Part shown: one piece after another, positions 11,001 through 23,162 of the stretch
How positions within the stretch are numbered: the stretch's first letter is position 1
Layout: each line of letters opens with the position of its first letter
Source of the DNA: Tieghemiomyces parasiticus
Lineage: Eukaryota; Kickxellomycota; Dimargaritomycetes; Dimargaritales; Dimargaritaceae
DNA: 64,000 bases
Assembly: GCA_027575765.1 (NCBI GenBank)
Contig: JANBPT010000127.1
Coordinates: 1-64,000 of the forward strand
Reading direction: 5' to 3'
The notes under the pieces: model-generated
Told to the model about the DNA's origin: nothing
Database searches by the model: none
Seen by the model: only the letters and a program-made list of their open reading frames with translations
Made by a program: the position numbers and the translations under genes

Positions 11001-14000
11001 GGCAAAGCAGCATCTGTAAGCGCGATAGACTGGTTATGGTGGAGGAGGGGTGCATATAACCTTAATACGGAATCGTTGGCACAAACGCTCCGCAAAAGCT
11101 ATAAATAGTGAAAGGTCCTAAACATAGAGGGGCAGGTTGGAGTAAAGCAGAGCTTATCATACAACTAGGAGTAGGGGCGTCGGGCCAAAAGCATAAACGA
11201 CCGAGTACAGGGGAATCGGGCGAAGTGAATATCCAAATTGGGACGACGCCGTGGCTTGGAGCTTATGGCAAAAAAATCGAAGGGCAAGCCCTAAACGCGT
11301 AACAGGAGGTTGACCGGGCGTAGTGTGGTATTTAAAGAGCGTCCGGTGGAGCATAGTCGGGGCGAAGGCATACATCGTATAGAGTATCACGCTACCTTCC
11401 TAAAGGGGCAATGGGAGGTGGTCCTATGCCCCTTCTACCCACTTGCCCAACCGGTGGAGTGGAGGAAACTGGCGAAGAGGGAGACGGCGCGACAGCATCC
11501 TTTACGATCGGAGTAACGGACATGTAATCGATGATGCGTCTATCGATCATAGCTTGTTTTGTCCTTGTCGGCGTCTTTCAAGAGGGTTTGTATCGAATAA
11601 TAATCATAAAAAATAAGCATAGAGAGCCGGGCGCCACACCACCGCACCTCGATGGATAGAATGCGGGGACAATTAGAGCCCTATGTTCACTACAAAACTG
11701 TACGTACCGGCACTTGGGGCGAGGGGAAGGACAGGGCTAAGGGCCACTATGCGTTTCAGTAGCCGCCAAGTAGTTCCGCCCGCCCGTTGGACAGCGTTGA
11801 AGGGCCTGGAAGGTGGGATGACTAGCTCTCCGGCCGTGGTCGATGAATAGCCGGGCTGATTGGGCCGTGCTAGCCTCGCCTTCCTCATGTTTTGCGCGTT
11901 CGGACCTACCTGGTGCCCATCATCGGTTTGACAACCGCCGAAAGACCTTACACGTCTCGCAATCTCCCCCCCCCCTCACACACACGCACACACCCTGGGC
12001 CCCTAAAACAGCAACAGCGGGTATGACTCGTGCCGAGACATGGAATGTGAGAGGCCAGAAAGGCGGGCGCCAAAATATACCTCAGCCAATTTCAACCACG
12101 CTTCGCATTCCCGCCCAATCACTGCCCGTCGTTATCTTTCCAACGGGCTTCTCGCGGCGCTTCCCATCCACTACCTCCCAATCGGCAAACGGGGTTGCAT
12201 CCAAGCGCTGCACAGCGATGGGAGATAGGCGGACCAGACCCAGCATAACTACTGGGTCGATCTCCCGTTTAACGGGTCCCTGAGTGGCTGGATCTCCTCT
12301 ACTTCACCACCCGTGCATACCCCGTCGTGCCAATCATATACCGTATGGGACCGGCCATGGGCAGCGCTGGTCGTTTGGGCCGACCAAGGGGTATGGCCCG
12401 TTCGCCTATAGGGTCGTACGCCCAGTTTCCCATTCTGGACATCTCCTGACCCGGAGGAGACAAAATAGCAGAAGCCATCGAGCGGAGGAGAGATGGGCTG
12501 CGGGCCACCAATGGTAAGGACCGGCGCTTATCATACGCCCAACAAAACCTGACCCACCCATGTTCTAAGTCTCGGCGGTGCCAATGAAATCCTAACGGCG
12601 CGATCTTAAGACGGGTGGGGCAAATCAAATATAATATGATCAGCATCTGACTACCCTGTCATCACGAATAATTTTCGGAGCAGCTCGGTACTGAATGCGG
12701 CTGCCTAGTTTCATCTATATGGATTGGCTTAAAGGGTTACCGCTCAAGCGGTAGAGCAATAGGACGACGCGGCCGTCTAGTGTCCGATGGGGAAGTGATG
12801 TGCCATAAAATGTGCCAGTATCGCCGTCCGTCCTATCCGCATCGCCTCAGCTAGCTATTTTTGAAACTTATATTGGGGTCTGCACGGGCTGGAGAGTTGT
12901 GGCGCCGGATGCAGAATACGCCACTTAGACTTGCAGTTCCCGAGGGGCCATCTACCCCCTCCCCCTATCGCCCCGCGCGTATACCCCCCCCCCCCGATTC
13001 TTCCACCGTAATAGGACGGTCGTACCAAGAACGGGTCTCAAGCGTTTAGCATGGTGAAATGACTACATACCTAGCAAGCGACGCGCGTGCATGACCGCTC
13101 CCGCCGTGCTCAACTGTGCACTACTGCCTCGTACCCAAACGTAAGAGGTGTAGGTGGGGCCAAGGAGGGTCGGTCTATTCCGGTGACCTCACTAAATCGA
13201 CATCGAACTACCTTGCAGATATGTCTTGTGAACACCCCCGACCATCCTACAACTCATACCCACTAGCCAGAGCTTGGCGGTAAATTCACCGCTGCCCAGT
13301 GCTTTGATATCACCTAACAATGGCAGCCTCAAATGGATGAAATAATGTTGGTAAAGGTGTGCTGGTGGCAGTACCACCCAGTATAGGTGTGGAAATTGAC
13401 TAGGCGGCAACGAAGGATAAGTGGGGGAATCGCGGTGGCGACGAGAAATCAGCGCCATGGGTCGCAGGTAAGAAAAGAACAATTACCAAGTAGTCGAACC
13501 AATGAGTAGGGTCAGGGTGACAAGGGGGCCATGGCGTACACAGTTTGTTTGACCCACCCACCTTTCTGATGCTATCATCGACAATTGGTTGCGCTGATAG
13601 ATCCTGGGTCAGGATATCAGCACGGTTGCTGAGGTAATGGAGAGTTAAATCACACTCCCTCCTTGCAACTGACCCACCGGGCCATTGGGATTTCAAAGGC
13701 TTGGCAATGGCTGCGGCTGACCCGGATTCCCCCCACTACCCAACCACTACTTATTATCTGAGACAATTTTTTTTGCCACACGAAAGAACGGAGGTCAATT
13801 ATTGTGACTTCATGGCGGTGGGATGAGAAAGCGTCGGAGCCGCGGCCACTCTAGCGCAAACGGGAGAACTTTCCATCCATTCATCCGGAATCAAAGGGCG
13901 CGCTGTGACTGGGTGGTCCTTTCGGCCTGTGTGTGTCTTGAGGGGCCGAAATATGGGCACATTAATCAGCCAAGCCCTTTTCACACACGTTATTAGTGGT

Positions 14001-16584
14001 GCATATTATCAGATGAATCTATTTGTCCAGATTGGATTGTGTTCCACTCCATTCCGCTTCGGCCCTCCCCCACCCTCCGTAGATCCGGGCCACTGATATG
14101 AGACGCTCCAATGAAACGTGGTCCAGGGTATGTCCTAGTACAAAATAGTGGATGCAGCCGTCTTTTTTCCAAAATCCGTACTTACTCCCTCCCCCATCAT
14201 GGTGGCATCTACGGCAGATTATGCTACGGGTCCCTCCACATGGATGGGCGTTGTAGGCCCAAGGCTAACCCCGATTAACCATTGTAACCCATCCTTGGCA
14301 TCTGGAGGTGTTGGTTCGTACCCATATCCCTTAGCTTGGGAAATAAGAGGGATGCGGTTTCAACCAGTGATAATGCACTATGAACAACCACCTCACTTCC
14401 TCTCACGCTTCAGTAGGCAAACACATTAAGCGGGCTGTAGGTGGTTAGCCACAGCGATACTTATCTAGATTCTTCATAGAAATAGGTATAGTGTCTGATA
14501 CGTACACACTCAATTCCACATCCTCATGGCAGCCGTTCGAAAAAATAAAGAAGAAAAATGGGAACGTTCTCGCATCATACTGTTCGAAGCTCAACATATG
14601 ACAGCTGAGAACGTAATAGGATAGCTGGCTTGTCTTCTTCACATGTCGAGGGGTTGGGCCGGCTCAGAATGCCCACCACCGGCGTGTATACTGCTTCCTG
14701 ATTACTTAGATTTTATTGTTTTTTTGGCCACCCAACGGGCGAAATGAACGTGCGCGAAAATCCCATACTATTATGACAATCCGGGTCCACAATGTAAGGC
14801 TAGTGGCTGTCATCATGCGCTTGGAATTTGTCCATCCACACTTGTCCTTGTCCATTTGGCCGTGGGCAAGTTGCAGCTCACCCCCTCCCACTCAACCCTA
14901 TAACTATCCTTTCGCCATACGGAACCCACCCCCCACTCCCTCCACACCCATGAATCTACTGTGGATGGAAGATAAATCAAAAAAGGCTATAGTGGAAAGT
15001 TCATTTGCTAGCACCTAGCGATTGGGGTTTATGATACAAAAATTCGATGGCGGGGTTCTGGGAATTGGGGCGGCTGGAGGTCGAGAGGAATAATATGATA
15101 CGCTGTAGACTATGGATCGCAGGAAAAGGCAAACCTCTTGTAATAGTAAGCCATAATAGCCATGCGGAAACCGCTAGTAACATGCTAAGGCTGCTGCTTA
15201 GGCCGATAATATATATGTATATATAAAAGCGCACCACACCTCATCATTCACTTTCGTTCTTCAGGGTGACTAAACCGCTGAGCGGCCATATACACGGACG
15301 GTCTTTTAAGTGGGGCGCAATAGGTCCACCAGTTTCAGACACATTGGGTCGGCGCTCCTGTAGACGGCGTAACAAGAGATGTGTAAGGTAGTGCAGCCAG
15401 GATATGCTAAGCACCTTCTGGATCGTTGTCTAGTCCTCCTGCACAGATCCACCCCCCCCCACCACATCACACCTTGCTGAGGATGTGGTCTAGCCACAGC
15501 ACGTTTCCATTCGCTCACAGTGCCACATCTCCCCCTTCCCTCCCATTCATACTGCTCCTCCCCATGATCCGCGCGCAATACAGGTTTCGGCCTGCTGCTC
15601 CGTTCCCAGCCGCATGGGAACGAGGAGCCACCATTTGGTCCTGATCCATCGTATAATTGGTTTAACAAATTGTACATTTTTATCCCTTTTTGGACCCTTT
15701 AAATGTCGACAGGCGGTTTGGACTGGAGGGCATTGCCTTCACCTGTCGGCTTAAGCATTGTGATTGGCATGGTTAGAGTGTGTGGGGGGAGGTAAACTAC
15801 TTCCCCAACTCGTGTTAGATCCTCGATACTGTGAAGATTAGGGTGACAATAAGCGTCACCTTCGCCCCAGTCTGGTGGCCGACGGGCGTAGAGGTATATG
15901 GCAATACTTGGACTGGATGTACCTAGATTAGCTCCTAATATTATCCTCACCCATGCACCGTTCGGCATCAAACGGGTGTCGCTCATCCTCAAAGGGCTAA
16001 TGTCCCATACCCCATGCTCATTAAATATTATATAACTACTAGCCTTCGTTTGCGCAAGCCAAAACAATGTCCAGCATCCGCCTTCACACCATAAAGTTAT
16101 CGCCATCCAGCCCGCCATTCGTTATAGGTCACATATACCATCCCCGTCTTCCTAACTCAATGGCCTAGTCAATGAACCTCATATCGTATCATTTGAAATC
16201 CATGTATTAAGGCGAGTTAAGAAAAAGGTAAGTGAGAGTATAAGTAAAACTACAGGGACACATATCGGCCCAAAAAAGTCACTACGCACGGGCCAGAGGC
16301 TGGTAAATTGGCGCAACTTATCCAGCGGAGCTGGCTTAACCTATGGGATTTAGGGAACGTTGCGGACTGGAAAAAGGTATAGAACCCGTATATATGCGGT
16401 ACGAAAAACTGACCAGGAAAAATCGGTTGGAACTGAATCATAAAAGACTACTTGATAAATATTAACGTACACCAATACGAGCTAATCCCCCAATACCCTC
16501 CCGTTTTCCCTTCTTCAACCCCGGATGCAGATGCAAAAATGGTAGTGGTGGTGGTGGGAAGGTCTCAAATATCATGAAGCGGGG
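8059..16584. other. 8.5-kb gene-poor spacer between the two regulator genes
   Basis: I find no supportable gene here. From 8059 to roughly 11.5 kb the plus strand is purine-rich (pyrimidine-rich on the coding strand of the downstream regulator). From about 11.8 to 16 kb it is C-rich instead. Open frames such as 8718-9275 minus (185 codons) are explained by the pyrimidine bias, because all stop codons contain purines. They encode low-complexity Pro/Leu/Ser-rich strings. Short CA, TA and poly-C/G tracts are scattered through it, for example near 9640, 11967 and 15210. Confidence 0.5.
8119..8128 (-). promoter_or_regulatory. Candidate TATA element of the first Zn2Cys6 regulator
   Basis: The minus strand reads CTATTTATAG about 60-70 bp upstream of the start codon at 8058. 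It is a plausible TATA-like element by position and sequence only. No transcription start data can be inferred. Confidence 0.3.
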
Positions 16585-18747
16585 TTATGGGTCATCAGCC
16601 CTACAGTTCTCGCCCCCTTCATGATCAATCATTTCCAAGACAGAGGCAGGGGGGGTCCATTCAACGTTATAGCGGCCCAGCATGGTGGGCAAGGACTCCA
16701 CCAGTGCCACGCTAAACTTTGAGTGTATGGTGTACTCTGCCATGAGATGGTACACATCGTTGATTAGCGGAATCAAGTCGCTGGTCTCCAGTGAACCGGT
16801 GGCCGCCGCGTTGTGAAGGCAGGCTTGAAGCCCGTAATACCCGTAAAAGAAGCAGTTGAGCGGGCGGAGGGCCAGAGGCACGCTGCGCAGCGGGACCATA
16901 AGGTCCCGAGACATGACTCGGAGGGAAGTGCGGGTCATAACTTCACACTCGCGGACGGCCAGCGGATGTTGGGCCCGCATCGGATCCAGCAACAGGGATG
17001 AATTGTTGTAGTAGATGCATAGGTAGAACAGGCAATGCATCAGGCCGTCCAGGACGACGGGCTGCGTCTTGGTGTATCGGTTGCGTGTAGAAGTTCGGTC
17101 CAGGCGATAGGGGTCGGGCAGGTCGCGGGACCAAACCTCGAGGTCTTTGTTGGTTGCCTGGATGGCGGACATGGCCACGGGGATCCCAAGGGTCTGCCGC
17201 CGGCGATCATCGGTTAGCCGAGAGGCAATGCCCACTAGTTGGTTGCTAGGTCGCAGCCCAAACGATCGGTTAAACAGTGGCCAGATGAGAGCCGGGAGAC
17301 CCTCTTGGACGTTGAGTGCGTGCGTGAGGGACTGCAGGATGCGGTCGTCCACCTCATTCATGCAGAATGTGTCAATGTCGAAGGTGTACGAGATCTTTCC
17401 CAGTAGGCGCGCGATGGAGCAGACGGACAGGACGCCCCAGGCGGTACGGCGCTGGAGCTCGTGAATCAACCGGTCGGCCTTACTGACCGAGCCCGAGTTC
17501 GTCCCGGGCCCACGTGGCGCGTCGAGGCGGTGCAGGTTCATCCGGAAAATGAGCCGCAGGGCCATGGAACCAAAGGTGTCCATCTTTTCGACTTCGCAGT
17601 AGTTGCAGCCGACTAGACATAGCAGAAGGGCGGAAGTCAAAGTGTCCAACGTGGGGTGCTCCATCTCAGATAGCATGAGGGCCTCGGCACGGCGCGTGTA
17701 CTCAGTGACGCATACCTCAAAGTGCGAGCGGTGCTGTTCCGGGTGACTGTACATCTGAGCCGAGTAGGCTAGCATACTGGCAAGGAGGCAGCGGGGCACC
17801 TGTTCCTGACTGAGGCGCCGCAAAAATCGTTGCTTCTGCCACTGGGGCTTGAAGCGAACAAAGTTGTCAAAGAAGTGCCGGATCAGCGGGTAGACTAGGC
17901 CGGGGTGGAAGAACACATCCTCGGAATTGAGCAGTGTCGGGGATAGGCTCGTTGGAGGCGGGGTCGACCAGTCCAGCTCGGGTTCCGGAGAGCAGGGCGG
18001 CGAAGGCGGCCACTGCATGGCCTCAACAAACTCGATGGGGCTGGCTAAATCTCCGGCGCGAAGGCCCGTCATGAACTGGCTGAGCCGGCCCATGAGGTGG
18101 TCGAGGCGGTCAGAGGCCATTCGGAGCCAGTCACTGTCCTTGTAGTCGATCATGGTTACCGTGGATGCAGAAGGCTCGTGATCAGAAGCCTTTTGGGAAC
18201 TGGGTAGCGGGTGGTGGTGGAGGGGTCCAGGCTGGCCGTGTACTCGCCTAAGCGCGGTGACCGGGGCGGCCTGTGGCGAGGTGGAGGATGAACTAGAGTA
18301 CGGGGAACGTGGGGCGGTGAAGGGCACAACGCAGCCAGAGATGGCGGCAAGCGTAGTGGAAGGATAGGGGGCCTTGTCTGAAACTGAAGCGACAGTCACG
18401 CCTTTAGTCTGGACCACCGCCCCGGCGGCCTGGTCGGAGCCCAACACGAAGGAATGACAGCCCTGTAGTTTATCCTTAGGCGGTAGCAGACGTGGTTTGC
18501 GCTTAGCGAAAGGGCTGTAGTGACAGTTGTAGAGGCGACGCTGGCAGCTCCCGCAGGGTGTCTGGCCATCACAACGGAACCGACGGGCCGCGCAGTGGTC
18601 GCACACACGGCGGGTCTTGGTGACTGCGGCCGCGGCCTTGGGCTGTTCTTTGGCTTTGGTAGGGGAGGGTCGCGATGTGTGGGGTGGACTCGGTGGCCGG
18701 GGAGACGGCTGGTGACTTAAGAGGCTATTAGAGGGGAGATGGAGCAT
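16585..18747 (-). CDS. Zn(II)2Cys6 transcription factor (second of a paralogous pair)
   Basis: Intronless gene of 720 codons with its ATG at 18745-18747. After a Pro/Ser-rich leader of about 35 residues, the zinc cluster has cysteines at 49, 52, 59, 65, 68 and 75. The spacing is identical to the regulator at 5827-8058, and the RRLYNCHYSPF context closely matches that protein's RRLFNCHYSYF. A Ser/Pro-rich linker follows to about residue 190. The remainder is the probable fungal-specific regulatory domain, with RPLNCFFYGYYGLQ near the C-terminus, again matching its paralogue. Both genes lie on the same strand, so they probably arose by tandem duplication followed by divergence. Ligand and target genes are unknown. 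Confidence 0.92.
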   Translation of the reverse strand: MLHLPSNSLLSHQPSPRPPSPPHTSRPSPTKAKEQPKAAAAVTKTRRVCDHCAARRFRCDGQTPCGSCQRRLYNCHYSPFAKRKPRLLPPKDKLQGCHSFVLGSDQAAGAVVQTKGVTVASVSDKAPYPSTTLAAISGCVVPFTAPRSPYSSSSSTSPQAAPVTALRRVHGQPGPLHHHPLPSSQKASDHEPSASTVTMIDYKDSDWLRMASDRLDHLMGRLSQFMTGLRAGDLASPIEFVEAMQWPPSPPCSPEPELDWSTPPPTSLSPTLLNSEDVFFHPGLVYPLIRHFFDNFVRFKPQWQKQRFLRRLSQEQVPRCLLASMLAYSAQMYSHPEQHRSHFEVCVTEYTRRAEALMLSEMEHPTLDTLTSALLLCLVGCNYCEVEKMDTFGSMALRLIFRMNLHRLDAPRGPGTNSGSVSKADRLIHELQRRTAWGVLSVCSIARLLGKISYTFDIDTFCMNEVDDRILQSLTHALNVQEGLPALIWPLFNRSFGLRPSNQLVGIASRLTDDRRRQTLGIPVAMSAIQATNKDLEVWSRDLPDPYRLDRTSTRNRYTKTQPVVLDGLMHCLFYLCIYYNNSSLLLDPMRAQHPLAVRECEVMTRTSLRVMSRDLMVPLRSVPLALRPLNCFFYGYYGLQACLHNAAATGSLETSDLIPLINDVYHLMAEYTIHSKFSVALVESLPTMLGRYNVEWTPPASVLEMIDHEGGENCRADDP

Positions 18748-21700
18748 GGTTCAAAGCCGCCGGCTAACGGTGGGAATATAGGTGGGGGCGGTGGAGTAAA
18801 CCGTTACCAAGTGGTGGGAAAGTAGCAGAATAGGATGGTCAGCTGTACTGTGGACCGAGTCGAGGAAGAAATAGTAGGGAATCAGGGGTAAGGTTAGCAC
18901 TAGGCGACAGTCAGTGAGGGGGAGATGTAAGGCGTGAAGCCCAAGGGGTAGGAAAGTTCTTGGTCAGGCCGTCAACCAACAGAAAGATGATAAGGGGGAA
19001 CAACTGGACCTTGGCGCCAGTCGATCAAGCCCAGTACACACGGGCTAAGCAGCGCAGGTAGAGGGAAACGGTCAAAGGGTCGCAGTAAACTGTGGCGATA
19101 AAAACATTTAGGCCCTTCAACAGACAGGGCGCAGTAAATGAAGCCAACACAAAAAATCACCTGGTCGAGACGAAAGCGTATAGACCTTGTCACGCCAACT
19201 TAAGGGGTCAACAAGGCTAGTTTGTGAAGGAGGAAGCCGAAACGAAGACGAGGCTGGCAGAGACAGTGGTGATTTGTCATTGGGTAAGAGATGCGAAAGG
19301 AGGGGTAATATATATAAAGCGGAGCTGAGGTTACTTGGTACGTTGTGTAACCATAATACAGAAAGGATACATGAATGAGAGAGGTAGCGAATGAGACGGG
19401 TAGGAAATGGAACGAGGAATCTAATAAATAGAAGGCTGGGGGTCGAGAAAGAGGGGGGGTGGTCACTTGGGAGGAGGGTGCACAGGAGTGATGTACTAGG
19501 AACCGGAAAAAGGTGCGTGCGCAAGTACTATGCAGGTGGGAGGGGAGACAGTTGTGAGGTCGCTTTTGCTATAGAAGGGCGAACAGGGATAGCAGACTCG
19601 AATAAAATAAGGGGACGGGGGAGGGTCGATGGCGAAAGGGCAATGTGAATAATACGGTAAGAACAAAGGGGTGAGGGAGTGGATGGTAATTAGGCCGTAA
19701 AGAGGTGGACCTGTCCAATCAATTACCTAGTGAGAGGTCCGAAACCAGGCGCATGGGAAAAATGCAAGAAGGTTGCTCTGCGGGTGGATGTGTGCGAACG
19801 GGCCAAACGCAGGGGGGATGGTGCTAGGGAGCGGCAAGATACCGACAGGACTAGTGACTGAGACGAGCTCTAACACCGTATTGGGGGGGAGGGCATGCTA
19901 ATAAGTAGAGTTTGGCATGCCCGCGGCGGATCTAGACGGGTTGGTTACTCACAGCGAGTTACATCGACCGACGGGGGGAGAGAGAGAGTAAGAAAATACG
20001 CGGGCTTTGAAGATGTGCGGACCACGACCGCAAAGCCACAGGATTCATGAGGTTGTCGATAGGGGTGGGAAAGCGGGAAATGAGGAATGGGCAGATACGG
20101 GGCTGCGGGCCGGCTGGACGTTAGTTTAAATACGCTGATGTGCAGCCGTGGGTGAAAGAGGAGAGAGTCGGGTCTAGTCGCAGATACAAACTGTATGCGG
20201 TACATCTGGTGAACGTCACCGACGACGAATGGACACAGTCAGAGCCTGTGTGGGAGGCGCCAGAACACGCAGGGAAGCCAAAAGAAAATGGTCAGCAGTG
20301 CACAGAGAGAAAGCGGAGGAGGGGGGGGGGTTCCTGCCCCCCATAGCCCGGCTACACCAATTGGATGGTCACAGGATGTATGCGCATACGCAGTCTCCAT
20401 TTCAGATAAGAGGTGGAATCCCACTGTCTTCGCGTCTAAAGTGCGTGTTAGGGTATAGGCGCATAGTGCTGTTCGTACCTCAAACGCCCAGTTGACGTGT
20501 ACCATGCTAGAAGAGGACCAGCCAACAACCGAGTGATGCTTTACACCTTAAGGGAAGTAGCTCAACAGCTGCATTGGGAAGGAAACAGTGGGATTTCCAC
20601 CGTGACCTGCTGCATGCAGCCGGGCCCCGGGTGGCCGCCCCCCCTTCCGCTTACAGCCAAATAGATGTTGACTGGCATTCCCGAATGCCGTAGCCCACCT
20701 GTCATGACTGTAACCCTGTCGGCCAGATTGGGGCGGGTCTGATCTTGGTCGGTTTAGCGGCTATCGATCGTGGGTGAGATGTAGGCCTGAGCGATGCGGA
20801 CGGGGCGTGGTGCTATAAGTTACCACACTAACCCGATTGCAAGGTGACGAATAGCACCAGCCTGGGTCGTGATTGTAGTTATGGCCCCTCATCCTTGCCT
20901 AGTATAGGGGGGGGGTCTAGCAACGTATAAAACGGAAAGGGGCGTCGGTGCGTGTGTGTGAATAGAGTTACCCAGGAAAAAGAGTGACCAGGGGTGGGAT
21001 CGTTACTGCTCCGTCATTAATTAAGGTGGAGTGGGAGGGGAATGAGGGAGGGTAGAGAGTGGGAGTGGTAATGTACAGTCTATGTCCTCCAGTGGGATGA
21101 GGGAGCGCGGCAAGGCATCGCAGGAGCGGGGATGGGTGCATACGCTAGGTCCAGGTTGACAAGTGTCAGCTCGGTAGCGACGTGCCCGGTGCCATGGCCC
21201 CTCTGCACCGCCAATCCATTCCTACCCTACCCTCGCATCCTCGGGGGCTAGAGTGGCCGGCAAAGGCTAAAGACCTGTATCGAAATCAGCGTGAAGGTGG
21301 TGCTGGGACCTGGGTCTATCGTTTATTGACAGGGGTGTGGGCGCAGGGTCATACCCGAAGTGATTTCCCCCTCAGAACTGACTGCCCGCCCTTCCATAGC
21401 CATTGCCCCCTTCTCGGCCAGCAGGGAACTGGACGTGGGGCAAAGCTGGCCGCTTATAGACGATGGTTGTAGAACGGCGGGTGGTACATCCTGAGAGGAA
21501 CGAGGCGGGAAAAGTGGAAAGCGGATGATCCAAAGTGCCGTAGTCGATCAGTGTTGGCCAACCATCACCATCCTGAACATCAACGGCTTTCTTAATGCGG
21601 GTCGGGTATAAGTTAAAGAGTGATACTTGTATTGCAGCCCAGCATGAGCACCTCATGTAGAGTGACTTCTTCAATGGCTTCGACTGTTCCTGTTAACGGG

Positions 21701-23162
21701 TGCGACCATTACCCAGATAGTCAGCCAGTCTGCGTCAGCCTAGGCCCCATCACCCTTTACGTGAAGGTTTTACGCTATGTAGGTAATGGCATGACTAATT
21801 GGTCACTCCTGGCCTCTGATACTCCTGTCCAGTTCATCAGGGTGACGCGGCCCGAACGTCGATGAATCCAGTCGGCCCCTTACAAGATTGGCACCTCACT
21901 TGGCATTGCCACGCCCCATCCTTCTCGACTCAAGGTAGACCGTTGTGGTGACATGGGGTGCCTCGACGTGGAAATATCAGCCGTAACCCGGGCAGACTTG
22001 TAATGCGTGGCAGTGGTGCGTAGCCCCCAAAGTAACCGTCTTAGGAAATTGGCAACGGCCGGCGACATCAAAGACCGACTGAACCCCCGCGGGCCTTCGT
22101 CCGGGGGGCTGCCTCGCTCGGTCAACTACATTCTCCTTTAGGAAGATTATCGGACAAGTGATGAACAGGCCGTGGAACACGTTGCGTCCCGGTGGAAGGT
22201 CTATCACCATACTGATTTCTATATATGGTAAATACTTGGTTTCTTATCTGGGCATATACCGGGAAAAAATAAAACACGGGCTATAAATATCAAACATGGA
22301 CAAAGGAATGCGGTTCAAGCCACCTAAACAAGAAATATTTGGTGTACTAACTGGCCGTTTTCCGAGTTTGGCAGTTCCAGATTTTAAAGGTACACCGATG
22401 GGAGTACTAAGAGTCTTCCCGACAGCGGAGGCGGTGTCTTCGACCTCTATGGCAGCACGTACTGCATTATAAATCGTGCTCATTTTTTTTTGGTAAGTTT
22501 AATGTCAATTTAGGTCCACCGCTTATGTCATGAATAGCCTGCAGAAAGAGGCAATATTTGGCCCTGGCAAGGTCCCGACCATCTCGGGTACCGCGGTAGA
22601 CGACGCAAATGAAGAGCTGCCTATAGAGCTCCTGAGCATAGCCGTGATGACCTCAGATGTATTCCCCTCCCTCGATGGCTCGTGGCGGGCCAGACGGCGC
22701 TGGAGGAGGCCCACGCTGCACCGGCCCGGCTACACTAGGACTATCTCCGGAGGTCACCACAGACTTGATCGATCCAGAACCGGTGGTCTGGTCCCAGCTG
22801 GCGCACAGCACCGGCCGCCATCACCTATAATTCTACCACTGCTGCCCTGCTTTAAGCAGGAGGACCCCAGTAGCTTAAACTGCCGCATAAATGGGTAGAC
22901 CCGGTTTTACTATCATGATAGGCCGTTTCATGTTGGGAAGCAGGATATATAGCGCAGTTAATGGATGGAGCAGTACGACGATACAGGGCAGCTCTACCCC
23001 GGTTCAGGAGGCATCAGGCCAATAAAATTCATGCGAGGGTATGTATAGAGCAGTAGAATGTAGGCCTGCAGATGCAGAAACAAAAATGTTGGCGTCAAAA
23101 TGACCATAACGAACTGATGGGCGATAGTTTTGGCAGAATACTCGATCAAGGGTAATCGTGCT
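18748..23162. other. Intergenic, no gene recognised
   Basis: About 4.4 kb upstream of the second regulator and downstream of eRF1. The plus strand is purine-rich from 18.75 to about 21.1 kb and then becomes C-rich. A 135-codon frame on the minus strand at 19117-19524 is a by-product of that bias. A less biased, AT-richer patch at 22.2-22.9 kb has open frames on both strands (22244-22483 minus, 22530-22898 plus) but no domain I recognise. A G-run lies near 20322-20330. Confidence 0.5.

Noticed and set aside
12731..12800. tRNA-like D-arm (GCTCAAGCGGTAGAGC at 12742-12757)
   Set aside because: The D-stem is perfect and a possible anticodon stem follows, but the loop lacks T33. There is no T-arm or B box (GTTCRANNC) downstream and the acceptor ends do not pair.
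19117..19524. 135-codon frame upstream of the second regulator
   Set aside because: Same pyrimidine-bias artefact; no family likeness.
22715..22745. Short resemblance to a plasmid-origin sequence (GGCTACACTAG)
   Set aside because: Only about 11 bases agree and the flanks differ, so it is a chance match.
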